From T1Sed10-7 sp047921175 (GTDB taxonomy: Bacteria > Actinomycetota > Nitriliruptoria > Nitriliruptorales > Nitriliruptoraceae): DNA of 13,400 nt. Below the pieces are notes generated by a model. It was given only the letters and a program-made list of their open reading frames with translations, did no database searches and was not told where the DNA came from. Shown here piece after piece: positions 5,694 to 13,400 of this stretch. The stretch's first letter is position 1. Each line of letters opens with the position of its first letter. Location: positions 1 to 13,400 of the forward strand of contig JBLRWQ010000077.1 in assembly GCA_047921175.1 (NCBI GenBank). The letters are read 5' to 3'. The translations under genes and the position numbers were made by a program.

Positions 5694-5729
5694 TACGCTC
5701 GCCAGGTCACCCTCCTCCCCCACGTGGAG
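5694..5729 (+). promoter_or_regulatory. Candidate -10 box and Shine-Dalgarno of the aminopeptidase gene
   Basis: TACGCT (5694-5699) lies 38 bases before the GTG at 5738 and shares the 9-mer CTACGCTCG with the site upstream of the binding-protein gene. No clear -35 box is seen. GGAG (5726-5729) is 8 bases before the GTG and supports that start. Confidence 0.35.
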
Positions 5730-5737
5730 CCCCCGCC

Positions 5738-7216
5738 GTGCCGAGCCTGCCCCCCGTCCACGTCACCACCGACCGGCTCGAGGAGCTGGCGGTGGACGCG
5801 CTGGTCGTCCCCGTCTTCCGTGGCGCGATCGAGGGACCGGGCACCGACACGGCGCTCCGGGCGCTCGGGCTCAACGAGGTCCCGCGCGACGCCACCTTCC
5901 GCGGCAAGCCGGGCGAGGTGCTCCACCTCGCCGCCCCCGGCACCCCCTGGGGCCGGGTGACCCTGGTGGGGCTCGGTCGCCTCGACGAGCTCGACCCCGC
6001 GATGCTGCGTCGGGCCGCGGGCGCGGCCATCCGCAGCCTGGTCGAGGATGCGGCCACGGTCGCCACGACCCTGGCGTTGGTGGAGACCTCGATCGCCGCG
6101 ACCCAGGCCGTGGCCGAGGGGGCCGTGCTCGGCGCCTACCGCTACGACGAGGCCCGCACCACTCCCAAGCCCTACGCGCTGACCGACATCACCCTGGTCG
6201 TGCCGTCCTCGCTGTCGGAGGCCGCTGCCGAGGCCGTGGACCGCGGGGTGGCCCACGCCTACGCGCAGTGCATGGCCCGCGACCTGGTCAACCTGCCGCC
6301 CAACCGGCTCGGGCCGGTGGAGTTCGCCGCGTACGTGACCGACCACCTCGGTGACAGCATCGAGGTGGAGGTCTGGGACGAGGAGCGGCTCGCCGCTGAG
6401 GGCTGCGGCGGGCTGCTGGCGGTCGCCGCCGGCTCCGAACGCCCCGCCCGGCTCGTGCGGCTGCACTACAAGCCGGAGGAGCCGGTCGCCTCGGTCGCGC
6501 TGGTGGGCAAGGGCATCACCTTCGACTCCGGGGGCATCTCGCTCAAGCGCCCCTCGGACGCGATGGCGTGGATGAAGGTCGACATGGCCGGGGCCGCCGC
6601 GATCGTCGGTGCCTGCAGCGCGCTCGCGGAGCTCGATGTCAACGTCGAGGTGTTCGCGGAGCTGTGCCTGGCGGAGAACCTGCCGAGCGGCTCGGCGACC
6701 CTGCCCTCGGACGTCGTGACCTACCGCAACGGGGTCACCGCCGAGGTCCGCAACACCGACGCCGAGGGGCGGCTGGTGCTGGCCGACGGGCTGATCCTGG
6801 CTGCCGAGGCCGGCGTGGACGCCATCGTCGACGTCGCCACGCTGACCGGCGCGGTCATCGGCGCGATCGGCCGGCACGCGGTCGGGGTCTTCGCCAACGA
6901 CGACGACCTCCTGCGGCAGCTGCTCGCCGCCGGCGAGGACGCCGGGGAGCCGTCCTGGCACCTGCCGCTGTGGCGGGACCTCGAGGAGGGCATCGAGTCG
7001 GATGTGGCCGACATCGCCAACCTCGGCGACCCGAAGCTGGGCGCCGGTGCGACGATGGGCGCGCTGTTCCTGCGCCACTTCGTCAACGGCACGCCGTGGG
7101 CGCACCTGGACATCGCCGGGCCGGCCTGGCGCGACGACGCCCGCGACCACCTCTCCCGCGAGGGCACCGGCGTGCCGACCCGCACGCTGCTGAGGTGGCT
7201 CGAGCAGGCGGGTTGA
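5738..7216 (+). CDS. pepA: Leucyl aminopeptidase (M17 family)
   Basis: A 492-residue cytosolic metallopeptidase that removes N-terminal amino acids from peptides; M17 enzymes form hexamers with two metal ions per active site. The C-terminal catalytic domain is fully typical. VGKGITFDSGGISLK holds Lys258 and Asp263, KVDMAGAAA holds Asp282, and NTDAEGRL holds Asp341, Glu343 and Arg345, together the expected metal ligands and the catalytic Lys/Arg. The N-terminal domain (about 1-160) is more variable, as usual. Length is normal for the family. I chose the GTG at 5738 with GGAG 8 bases upstream; the frame stays open upstream to 5675, but that part is proline-rich and unlike the family. The gene probably has its own promoter and converges on the stress-protein gene, 12 bases from its stop. 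Confidence 0.95.
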   Translation: MPSLPPVHVTTDRLEELAVDALVVPVFRGAIEGPGTDTALRALGLNEVPRDATFRGKPGEVLHLAAPGTPWGRVTLVGLGRLDELDPAMLRRAAGAAIRSLVEDAATVATTLALVETSIAATQAVAEGAVLGAYRYDEARTTPKPYALTDITLVVPSSLSEAAAEAVDRGVAHAYAQCMARDLVNLPPNRLGPVEFAAYVTDHLGDSIEVEVWDEERLAAEGCGGLLAVAAGSERPARLVRLHYKPEEPVASVALVGKGITFDSGGISLKRPSDAMAWMKVDMAGAAAIVGACSALAELDVNVEVFAELCLAENLPSGSATLPSDVVTYRNGVTAEVRNTDAEGRLVLADGLILAAEAGVDAIVDVATLTGAVIGAIGRHAVGVFANDDDLLRQLLAAGEDAGEPSWHLPLWRDLEEGIESDVADIANLGDPKLGAGATMGALFLRHFVNGTPWAHLDIAGPAWRDDARDHLSREGTGVPTRTLLRWLEQAG

Positions 7217-7228
7217 CCCAGCGGCGCG

Positions 7229-8227
7229 TCACGGGCGGCCGGCGCAGGCCACGACCGGCCAACGGCCGGCGTGCAGGAGCTGGTGGGTGACGTCGGTCGG
7301 TACCCGGCTGTCGTCCCGTGGACGCACCGGTGCCACCAGCAGCAGCGGCTGCGGCAGGGTCGCCGCGACGGTCAGCAGCGCGTCGGCGATGCGGGGGCCG
7401 GCCACGATCCGAGCGCGGGCCTCGATGCCCCGTCCCTGGAGCCGGTTCGACAGCGCCACCACCTCATCGTGCGCCCGCTCGTCCCGCTGCCCCGCGCGGG
7501 GTGCGGGGTCGACGTGGGCTGCCACCACCTCGGCGTCGAAGGCCCGGGCCCAGGCCGCGACCAGGTCGGTCGTGTGCTCCGGCAGCCCGGGGCCGACGGC
7601 GAGCAGCAGCGTGGCCGGCGGCCGGCCGATCGCGGCGCGGTCGGCGTGGGGCCCGATCGCGACCACCGGGCAGGGGCTGGTGCGCGCCAGCTCGTCGGCG
7701 ACGTTGCCGACCATCCGGCGGTGCAGGCCGCCGCGGGCGTGGGTGGCCAGGCACACGATCGCGTCGGGGCGGGTGCGCAGGTAGTCCGCCAGCCTCGCGG
7801 CGGGATCGTCGCCCGGCAGCACCACCTCGACATCCGGCTCGGTGTCATCGTCGTCCGCCACCTCGGTGCTGGCGGCGGCGATGACCGCGACACCGGCGTC
7901 GGTCGCATCGTCGTCCGGCCCGTCGACGATGACCGCCACCTCGTCGGCCGTGGACGGCGACCCCGTGCCGCCCTCCCTGGCCGCAGCCAGCCCGTAGAGC
8001 AACGCGAGTGCCTCGTCGTGGACGCGTCGGGCGTGGTCGCCGACCCGCTCGCGGCGGCCTGCCACGTGGATGCGATGGATCGGCGCCTCGAACGTCCCGG
8101 CCAACAGGTAGGCCAGCGGCAGGACGGCGCGGGCGGCTTCGGTCCCGTCGAGCGGGACGATGATCGACCGCGGCGCGCGACGACGTGGGGTCCGGGCCTC
8201 GCTGTCACGCTGGGTGACGGCCTGCAT
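7229..8227 (-). CDS. Universal stress protein, tandem UspA domains
   Basis: A 332-residue protein with two UspA-like domains. Domain 1 (about 20-195) opens with RSIIVPLDGTEAARAVLPLA and ends with the nucleotide-binding loop ATHARGGLHRRMVGNVADEL at 161-180, then CPVVAIG, close to the ATP-binding type. Domain 2 (about 205-330) starts at ATLLLAVGPGL and ends at HAGRWPVVACAG, but its loop (LLLVAPVRPRDDSRV) lacks the glycine motif and probably does not bind ATP. An acidic stretch (ADDDDTEPD) lies within domain 1. Such proteins are cytoplasmic and rise under stress or hypoxia. The ATG at 8227 has GGAG 8 bases upstream on the minus strand. The open frame continues upstream to 8296, but that part looks like leader. 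Specific role unknown. Confidence 0.85.
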   Translation of the reverse strand: MQAVTQRDSEARTPRRRAPRSIIVPLDGTEAARAVLPLAYLLAGTFEAPIHRIHVAGRRERVGDHARRVHDEALALLYGLAAAREGGTGSPSTADEVAVIVDGPDDDATDAGVAVIAAASTEVADDDDTEPDVEVVLPGDDPAARLADYLRTRPDAIVCLATHARGGLHRRMVGNVADELARTSPCPVVAIGPHADRAAIGRPPATLLLAVGPGLPEHTTDLVAAWARAFDAEVVAAHVDPAPRAGQRDERAHDEVVALSNRLQGRGIEARARIVAGPRIADALLTVAATLPQPLLLVAPVRPRDDSRVPTDVTHQLLHAGRWPVVACAGRP

Positions 8228-8263
8228 GGTTCCGGCTCCGCTCGCGATCCCCTCCCGGGAGCG

Positions 8264-8280
8264 CGTACCGCAAGCGTACG
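8264..8280 (-). promoter_or_regulatory. Candidate promoter element of the stress-protein gene
   Basis: On the minus strand TACGCT (8278 down to 8273) could be a -10 box, about 46 bases before the ATG. It overlaps an inverted repeat CGTAC-CGCAAGC-GTACG (8264-8280), which could bind a regulator. No strong -35 box is present. Confidence 0.3.
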
Positions 8281-8344
8281 GGGCGTGCGCGGCCAAGGGA
8301 AGGGCTACCTGTTTGCGCCTCCCCCCGCAGGCGCGTGCGACCGG

Positions 8345-8398
8345 CTGTCGGGCTCCGAGGCGCTGTCGGACTCCGAGGCGCTGTCGGACTCCGAGCCG
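8345..8398. repeat. Three tandem copies of an 18-bp unit
   Basis: The unit CTGTCGGACTCCGAGGCG occurs at 8345-8362, 8363-8380 and 8381-8398 with one mismatch in the first copy and one in the last. It lies between the start of the stress-protein gene and the stop of the protease gene. No coding role is supported. It may be a slipped-strand expansion. Confidence 0.85.
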
Positions 8399-8416
8399 CG
8401 CAGGCGTTCCGGGTGC

Positions 8417-9463
8417 TCAGGCGTTCGGGCCCAGCAGGTGGTCGATCGCGTCGGCGAGCGTCTCGATCGGCACGACCTCCATCGCGCCGGTGTCGACGCC
8501 CGTCAGCAGCGCCTGCTGCATCGCCGGGACGAACAGCACGTCCGCGCCGGCCCGCCGGGCGGCGACCGCCTTGGCCGGCAACCCGCCGATCGGCACGACC
8601 GTCCCGTCACCGCGGATCCCGCCGGTCCCCGCGATGTGCCGGCCCTGGGCCAGGTCCACGTCCACGGCGTGCGCGTAGGTCGTCAGGGCCACCATCATCC
8701 CGTGCGAGCTGCCGAGCGACAGGTCCCGGAACCACTCGGTCGGCAGCAGGTCGAGCGCGGCGAAGGTGATGCGGGCCTCGAGCGAGGGCGGTGCGGTGTC
8801 GAGCGTGCGCACGACCTGGTACGGCAGCCCGTCGCCGGTCCACTCCAGCTCGAAGGCGCCGTTGCCGGCGGTCTCGAAGCGCAACGGCGCGGACGCCGAG
8901 GTGGCATCCGGGGTCACGCCGTCGACGATCACCGCCTCCACCGGCGGGGCACCCAGCACCGAGGTGGCCTGCTCCCAGGCGCTGCGGTCCACCAGCGGCA
9001 CGCCGTCGAGCTGGGTGATGATGGCGCGCTCCGGCAGGCCGTCGACCAGCGGGCCGTACGCCTCGACGAGCAGCCCGAGCGGCACGTCGATGCCGGCGTG
9101 GCGCAGCCCCACCGCGGCGGCCGCGGGCTCGGCCAGGGCGGGCCGGAGCGTCATCGAGTCGGTGCGCATGTCGACCGGCGGTTGCGGGTTGGTGACGACC
9201 CGGTCGCGCAGCACCTCGGCGACGACCGCCGGGCGGCCCACGGCCAACCAGGTCCAGCGTCCCGGCGGGTCGACCACCTCGCCGGCCACGTGCAGCCGGC
9301 CGTTCAGGCGCCAGGCCGTCCCGAGCGGGTCGTCGGAGACGACGTGGAGCCACGGGACCGGCAGGACGAGCACGAGCAGGCCGGCGAGGAGGGCACGCCG
9401 CAGCCACCGGACGGCGGGCCGTGCGGGCCGTGCGGGCCGTGCTGCTCGTGCGGGTCGGCGCAA
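8417..9463 (-). CDS. Membrane-anchored PDZ-Lon-like serine protease (YlbL type)
   Basis: A 348-residue protein. Residues 1-22 are Arg-rich, followed by one membrane segment at about 23-42 (RALLAGLLVLVLPVPWLHVV). A PDZ-like domain lies around 125-190 (GLLVEAYGPLVDGLPERAII, then QLDGVPL). The C-terminal Lon protease domain has LGSSHGMM with Ser253 as nucleophile, GRHIAGTGGIRGDGTV, and GGLPAKAVAA with Lys298, the Ser-Lys dyad 45 residues apart as in Lon. There is no ATPase domain, so it is the YlbL-type secreted/membrane form rather than Lon itself. The usual GPSAG is GSSHG here. The start is TTG at 9463, supported by AGGAG (9475-9471) 7 bases upstream. It may process or degrade exported proteins; targets are unknown. 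It lies 126 bp after cydDC on the same strand. Confidence 0.88.
   Translation of the reverse strand: MRRPARAARPARPARPAVRWLRRALLAGLLVLVLPVPWLHVVSDDPLGTAWRLNGRLHVAGEVVDPPGRWTWLAVGRPAVVAEVLRDRVVTNPQPPVDMRTDSMTLRPALAEPAAAAVGLRHAGIDVPLGLLVEAYGPLVDGLPERAIITQLDGVPLVDRSAWEQATSVLGAPPVEAVIVDGVTPDATSASAPLRFETAGNGAFELEWTGDGLPYQVVRTLDTAPPSLEARITFAALDLLPTEWFRDLSLGSSHGMMVALTTYAHAVDVDLAQGRHIAGTGGIRGDGTVVPIGGLPAKAVAARRAGADVLFVPAMQQALLTGVDTGAMEVVPIETLADAIDHLLGPNA
9415..9441. repeat. Three 9-bp direct repeats at the 5' end of the protease gene
   Basis: CGGGCCGTG occurs three times in tandem (9415-9423, 9424-9432, 9433-9441). On the minus strand it encodes the Ala-Arg-Pro-rich cytoplasmic N-terminus. The positive charge fits the positive-inside rule; the repeat itself may be neutral. 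Confidence 0.7.
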
Positions 9464-9502
9464 CGAGGTTCTCCTGCTGGCGCTCTCCTGCTGGCCTCCC
9501 CC

Positions 9503-9534
9503 GTACCGCCACGGTACCTCGCGGACAGTGTCCG
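9503..9534 (-). promoter_or_regulatory. Two adjacent palindromes between cydDC and the protease gene
   Basis: GTACCG-CCA-CGGTAC (9503-9517) and CGGACA-G-TGTCCG (9522-9534) are perfect inverted repeats with 6-bp arms, 4 bases apart. They lie 40-71 bases upstream of the TTG start. On the minus strand TACCGT (9517-9512) could be a -10 box. They may be regulator sites; the short stems and loops make a terminator less likely. Confidence 0.4.
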
Positions 9535-9589
9535 AACGGCCACCCTGCCCGTGCGACGATGGGGGGATCGAGGGGCGGAGGTTTCCCGC

Positions 9590-12500
9590 TCAGGCGCCGA
9601 GGTCCAGCTGCACCCGGGCGGCGTAGGCCGGGTCGGTGGCCAGCAGCTCGTCGTGGCGCCCCCTCGCCACGATCCGGCCACGTTCGAGCACGACCACCTC
9701 GTCCACCACCGGCAGCGCCCGGAGGTCGTGGGTGAGCAGCAGCACGCCCCGCTCCCCCGCCGAGGCCAGCGCGTCCGCCAGGTACGCCCGGCCCGTGACC
9801 GCATCCAGGTCCGCCGTCGGCTCGTCCAGCACCACCAGCGGCGCGCCGACGAGCAGGGTGCGGGCCAGCGCGAGCCGGTGGCGCTGCCCGCTGGACAGTC
9901 GGCTGCCGGCCTCGCCCATCGGGGTGTCGAGCCCTCCTGGCAGCGAGGCGACGAAGCCGTCCAGGCCGGCCGCGACCAGCGCCGCATCGAGGTGGTCGTC
10001 CTCGACGTCGGGAGCGGCCAGCCGGAGCTCGCCGCGCAGCGTCGGGGCCAGGACCCGGGCGTCCTGGGGGCTGAGCGCCACGACACCGCGCACGGTGTCG
10101 CCGGCCAGGCGGGTCAGCTCGGTCCCGTCGAGGTGGACGACGCCATGGTCCGGGTCGAGGAAGCGCACGCTCAGGCTCGCGAGCGTCGACTTGCCGGCGC
10201 CGGAGCGGCCCACCACCGCGACCCGCCGGCCGGGGGCGAGCTCGAGGTCGAGGTCGTGCACGGCCGGGATCGTGCTGCCCGGGTAGGAGGCGGTGACGTG
10301 ATCCAGGACCAGCGGTGGGCGCGCGGCTGCCGGGGCCCGCGCCGTCACGGGGTCGGGGGCCGTCGCGGGGTCGGGTGCCGTCGCGGGGTCGGGCGCCGTC
10401 GCGGGGTCGGGCGCCGTCGCGGGGTCGGGCGCCGTCGCGGGGTCGGGCGCCGTCGCGGGGTCGGGGGTCGTCACGGGGTCGGGGGCCGTCGCGGGGTCGG
10501 GGGCCGGCGGCGCGGCGTCCCAGACCTCCGCGAGCCGTGCCATCGACGTGCCGGCGCTGACCAGGGCGCGGCTCGCCATCGGCAGGGGCCCGACCGCCTC
10601 CGCGGACGCGATCGCCAGGATCAGCACCGAGGCCAGCAGCACCCCGTCCAGCTGCCCGGCGACCACCGCCGAGGACGGCCAGCACGAGCACGAGCGCGAT
10701 CGCGGTCGCCCCGAGGACGAGCTGGACCGCGGCGTCGCTCCCACCCGTGCGGGCGATCCCCGCCCGGTCGGACGCCACCACCTCGGCATCGAGGTGATGG
10801 ACGCGGGCCTCGGCGGCCTCCAGCTGGTCGAGCAGGCGCAACTCCGGGGCGGCCTGAAGGAGGTCGACGAGCTCGGCGCTGAGTGCGCCGCGGGCGCTCG
10901 CGAGACGCTGCTCCGGTCGGCGGGCCAGGCGCCAGGCGAGCAGGGGCACGCCGAGGCCGGCCAGCGCCAGCCCGGCCAGCAGGATCGGACCGGCAGCGGG
11001 CAGTAGGACCGTCCCGATGGCGACCACGACCAGGCTCGCGAGCGCCCCGCCGAGCACCGGGATGACCCCGCGCACGAGCGCCAGCTGGAGCCGTTCGACG
11101 TCGGCGACGACCCGGGAGAGCACGTCACCGCTGCGCCAACGGGCCAGGCCGACGGGGGCCTGGGGCAGCAGGCGCTGGTAGGCCTGCACGCGCAGGTCGA
11201 CGACGACCCGGAGCGCCACGTCGTGCCCGGCGAGGCGCTCGATGTAGCGGGACAGGCCCTTCAGGATGGACAGGGCCCGGACCGACACGATCACGGCCGT
11301 CAGGTCGAGCAGGTTCGGGCGCAGCGCCGTCCGCGAGATGAGGTAGGTCGAGACGGCCACGAGCACGATGCCCGCGAGCGGGGTGAGCGCGCCGGCACCG
11401 ACCGCGACCGCCAGCGGGCGGCGGTGCGGGCGGAGCAGGGCCGCGAGCTCGCGGGCGCGGTCCCACGCGGTGGGCGGGCGCGGGTCGGTCGACGGTGTTG
11501 CTTGTCGAGGGGCGGCTCCCCGCGCGGCTCCCCGCGCGGCTCCCGATGCGGCTCCCGATGCGGCTCCCGGGCCACGTGCGGCTGCGCCCTCCACCTCGGT
11601 ACGCGTCAACGGTGCCGATGCGGCTACCAGGGCTGCGTACGCCCCGGCCTGTTCGGCGAGGGTGGCGGGCGGCCCGGCCTCCACCACACGGCCCTCGTCG
11701 AGCACCACCACGCGGTCGGCGTCGGCGGCGACCGGGAGACGGTGGGTGAGCACCACCACCGTCCGCTGCCCGGCGAGGGCGCGCAGGGCGTCGCGGACGG
11801 CCCGCTCCGCATCGACGTCGAGGTCACCCGTCGGCTCGTCGAGGACCACGAGCCCGGCGGGGCGCAGCAGGGCCCGGGCGATCGCGAGCCGGCGCCGCTG
11901 GCCAGCGGAGAGCCCGCGCCCCTCGGGCCCGATCCGGGTGTCCAACCCGTCCGGCAGTGCCGCCACCTCGGCGTCGAGCCCGACCGCTCGCAGGGCACGC
12001 ACCACCTCGGTGTCGTCGGGCCGGGTCGGGCAGCCGAGGGTGACCACCTGGCGGACGGTGCCGCGGAGCTCGGCCGGGGCCTGCGGGACCCAGGCGGCGC
12101 GGGCGTGCCAGGCGGCCGCGCCGAGGTCGGCGAGGTCCTGCTCGCCGATGCTGACCGTGCCCGAGTCGGGCGGACGCAGCCCGAGCAGCACGGCCGCCAG
12201 GGTGGACTTCCCGGCGCCGGACGCCCCGAGGATCGCGACCCGCTCGCCCGGCTCGAGGGTGAGATCGATGCCCGCGAGGGCCGGGGTGGCCCGATCCCGG
12301 TAGGTCACGCCCACACCGCGCAACACGATCGGCGTGGTGGCCGGGTCGGGCGCGGCCACCTCGGTGCTGGCACGGTCGCGGGCCGGATCGCTGGACGTGT
12401 CGGCAGTCGCGTGCTGGTCGTCCGTGCGCCCGTCGTCCAGCAGGTCCAGCAGGCGATCCGCGGCGGCGGCACCGTCCTCGTTGGCGTGGAACTGGGCGCC

Positions 12501-13400
12501 GACGTTGCGCAGCGGCAGGAAGGCTTCCGGCGCCAGCAGCAGGGCGATGAGCACCGGCTCGAAGGTGATGCCGGTGGCCTCGGCGAGCCGCACCCCGGCG
12601 ATCACCGCCACGGTCGCGACGCTGAGTGCGGCCAGCAGCTCCAGCGCCAGCGCGGACAGGAACGCGACCCGGAGCGTCTCCAGGGTGGTGGTGCGCAGGC
12701 GCTCGGCGCCGTCGCGGACCGCGGCGCCGATCCGGGCAGCGGAGCGGGTGACGTGCACGACCGTCAGCCCCTGCAGCACGGCCAGTAGCTGGCCGGAGAG
12801 CGCCGTGAGCGCCCGGAACCGCTTGCGGGTCGCCGAGCGGGCGGCCAGGCCGATCAGCACCATGAAGACCGGGATCAGGGGCAGGGTGACGACCAGCACC
12901 ACCGCCGAGGTGAGATCGATCGTCGCGACGTAGACCACGATGGTCACGGGGATGATCACCCCGGCCAGCAGCGCGGGTAGGTAGCCGCCGAACACCCCGT
13001 CGAGGGCGTCGATCCCGTCGGTCAGGGCGGCGGCGAGGGCACCGGTGTCCTCCTCCACCTCGCCCGGGGGGCGGCGCGCCACCTTCGCGACCACGGCGCG
13101 ACGCAGGCCGGACTTGACCCGGGCGGCGGTGCGGTGCGCCAGGAGTGCGGTCGCCCAGGTCGCCGCGGCCCGGACCGCGACCGCGCCGGCCAGCCACCAC
13201 AGCAGGTGCGGGTGGTCGGTCAGCGGTGCGCCGTCGAGGAAGGCGCGGGCCGCGATCGAGCCGAGCGCGGTGGCCTGCACCAGCAACGCCAGGGCGGTGA
13301 TGAACGCCAGCAGCGCCCCGACGCCGAGCAGTCGGGGCACCGCCGGGTCGAACCGCAGCAGCCGCGGGTCGACGGGCGGGCGGGTGGCCCGGTCGCTCAG
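9590..13400 (-). CDS. cydDC: Fused CydDC thiol exporter ABC protein (5' partial, frameshifted)
   Basis: This is a fusion of CydD and CydC, the heterodimeric ABC exporter of glutathione/cysteine-type thiols required for cytochrome bd assembly. From right to left it holds the CydD membrane domain (13400 to about 12400; VDPRLLRFDPA near the edge), ATPase 1 (GASGAGKST, LSAGQ, LVVLDEPTGDLD; about 12320-11640), a linker, the CydC membrane domain (LAALLRPHRRPLAVAVGAGA, then YLISRTALRP; about 11470-10530), a second repeat linker, and ATPase 2 (GRSGAGKST, LSSGQ, LVVLDEPTADLD; 10310-9600). About 1269 residues are visible; the start lies beyond 13400. The reading frame shifts at about 10670: dropping one base there joins LVLAVL to AVVAGQLDGVLLAS. 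Without that, the second ATPase domain is lost. Sequencing error or true mutation cannot be told apart here. cydAB is expected to the right. Confidence 0.88.
10341..10502. repeat. Nine tandem copies of an 18-bp unit coding a Pro-rich linker
   Basis: The unit GCCGTCGCGGGGTCGGGC repeats nine times with few changes, four central copies being identical. On the minus strand, in the ATPase 2 frame, it encodes the hexapeptide APDPAT (variants APDPVT, TPDPAT) nine times. It forms a spacer between the CydC membrane domain and its ATPase domain, where such a long linker is unusual. Confidence 0.9.
11512..11571. repeat. Five 12-bp repeats in the CydD-CydC fusion linker
   Basis: Units GCGGCTCCCCGC (two), GCGGCTCCCGAT (two) and GCGGCTCCCGGG (one) stand in tandem. 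On the minus strand they encode Gly-Ala-Ala-(Ser/Arg) repeats in the linker joining CydD to CydC. This looks like a flexible, length-variable connector. Confidence 0.8.

Noticed and set aside
7255..7269. CCGGCC-AAC-GGCCGG hairpin near the convergent stops as a terminator
   Set aside because: It lies within the stress-protein coding region, its loop has only three bases and no T-run follows; such GC hairpins are common here by chance.
9471..9494. Repeated CTCCTGCTGG as a separate element
   Set aside because: It gives two AGGAG sites upstream of the protease TTG; the nearer one explains translation start and the copy needs no further role.
10341..10502. 18-bp tandem array as a CRISPR array
   Set aside because: Units are contiguous without spacers and keep a coding frame, so this is a coding minisatellite.
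8607..10669. Continuation of the CydD frame past the frameshift as a true C-terminal domain
   Set aside because: Its composition (Gly, Arg, Ala, Pro) is that of a shadow frame, and the alternative frame encodes a complete ATPase domain with all motifs.
7271..10882. A 1203-codon open frame on the + strand opposite the stress-protein, protease and cydDC genes
   Set aside because: It is antisense to three clear genes, has Arg/Gly/Gln-rich composition with no domain, and is explained by the scarcity of stop codons in GC-rich DNA.

Overview
The window is very GC-rich, gene-dense DNA with tight 4-base ATGA/GTGA gene overlaps. It carries a fused CydDC exporter, a PDZ/Lon-like membrane protease and toxin-antitoxin (TA) families that I associate with Actinomycetota. 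A high-GC actinobacterium is therefore the best guess; genus cannot be read from the sequence. No RNA genes, insertion sequences or CRISPR arrays were seen.

Left part, + strand (1-5648). The window opens inside the ATPase gene of an OpuC/ProVWX-type osmoprotectant ABC importer. Two overlapping permease genes follow. The substrate-binding lipoprotein gene (2981-3910) lies a further 1.2 kb downstream, separated from the permeases by a two-gene TA module (ribbon-helix-helix/DUF433-like antitoxin plus PIN-like DUF5615 toxin). After the lipoprotein gene and a strong terminator hairpin come two more TA modules. One is an unrecognised small protein paired with a MazF/PemK-like toxin. The other is a Phd-like antitoxin paired with a protein of the 'cytotoxic translational repressor' type. 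Three different TA modules thus sit within 3.7 kb on one strand, each with a 4-base stop/start overlap between antitoxin and toxin. The third antitoxin is split by an in-frame TAG that lies inside a strong Shine-Dalgarno sequence.

Middle part (5738-8227). A leucyl aminopeptidase (pepA, M17 family, + strand) converges on a tandem-domain universal stress protein (- strand), with 12 bases between their stop codons.

Right part, - strand (8417-13400). A membrane-anchored PDZ-Lon-like protease lies downstream of a fused cydDC gene whose 5' end is beyond the window. CydDC exports thiols needed for cytochrome bd assembly; cydAB would be expected to the right but is not visible. As given, the cydDC reading frame is broken by one extra base near 10670, just before the CydC ATPase domain. 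It contains two repeat-built linkers, one of nine 18-bp units. A further three-copy 18-bp tandem repeat lies between the protease and stress-protein genes.

Most genes are ordinary housekeeping or stress functions. The points most worth a second look are the TA cluster around the binding-protein gene, the split Phd antitoxin, the operator overlapping the start of the MazF-type module, and the cydDC frameshift with its repeat linkers.
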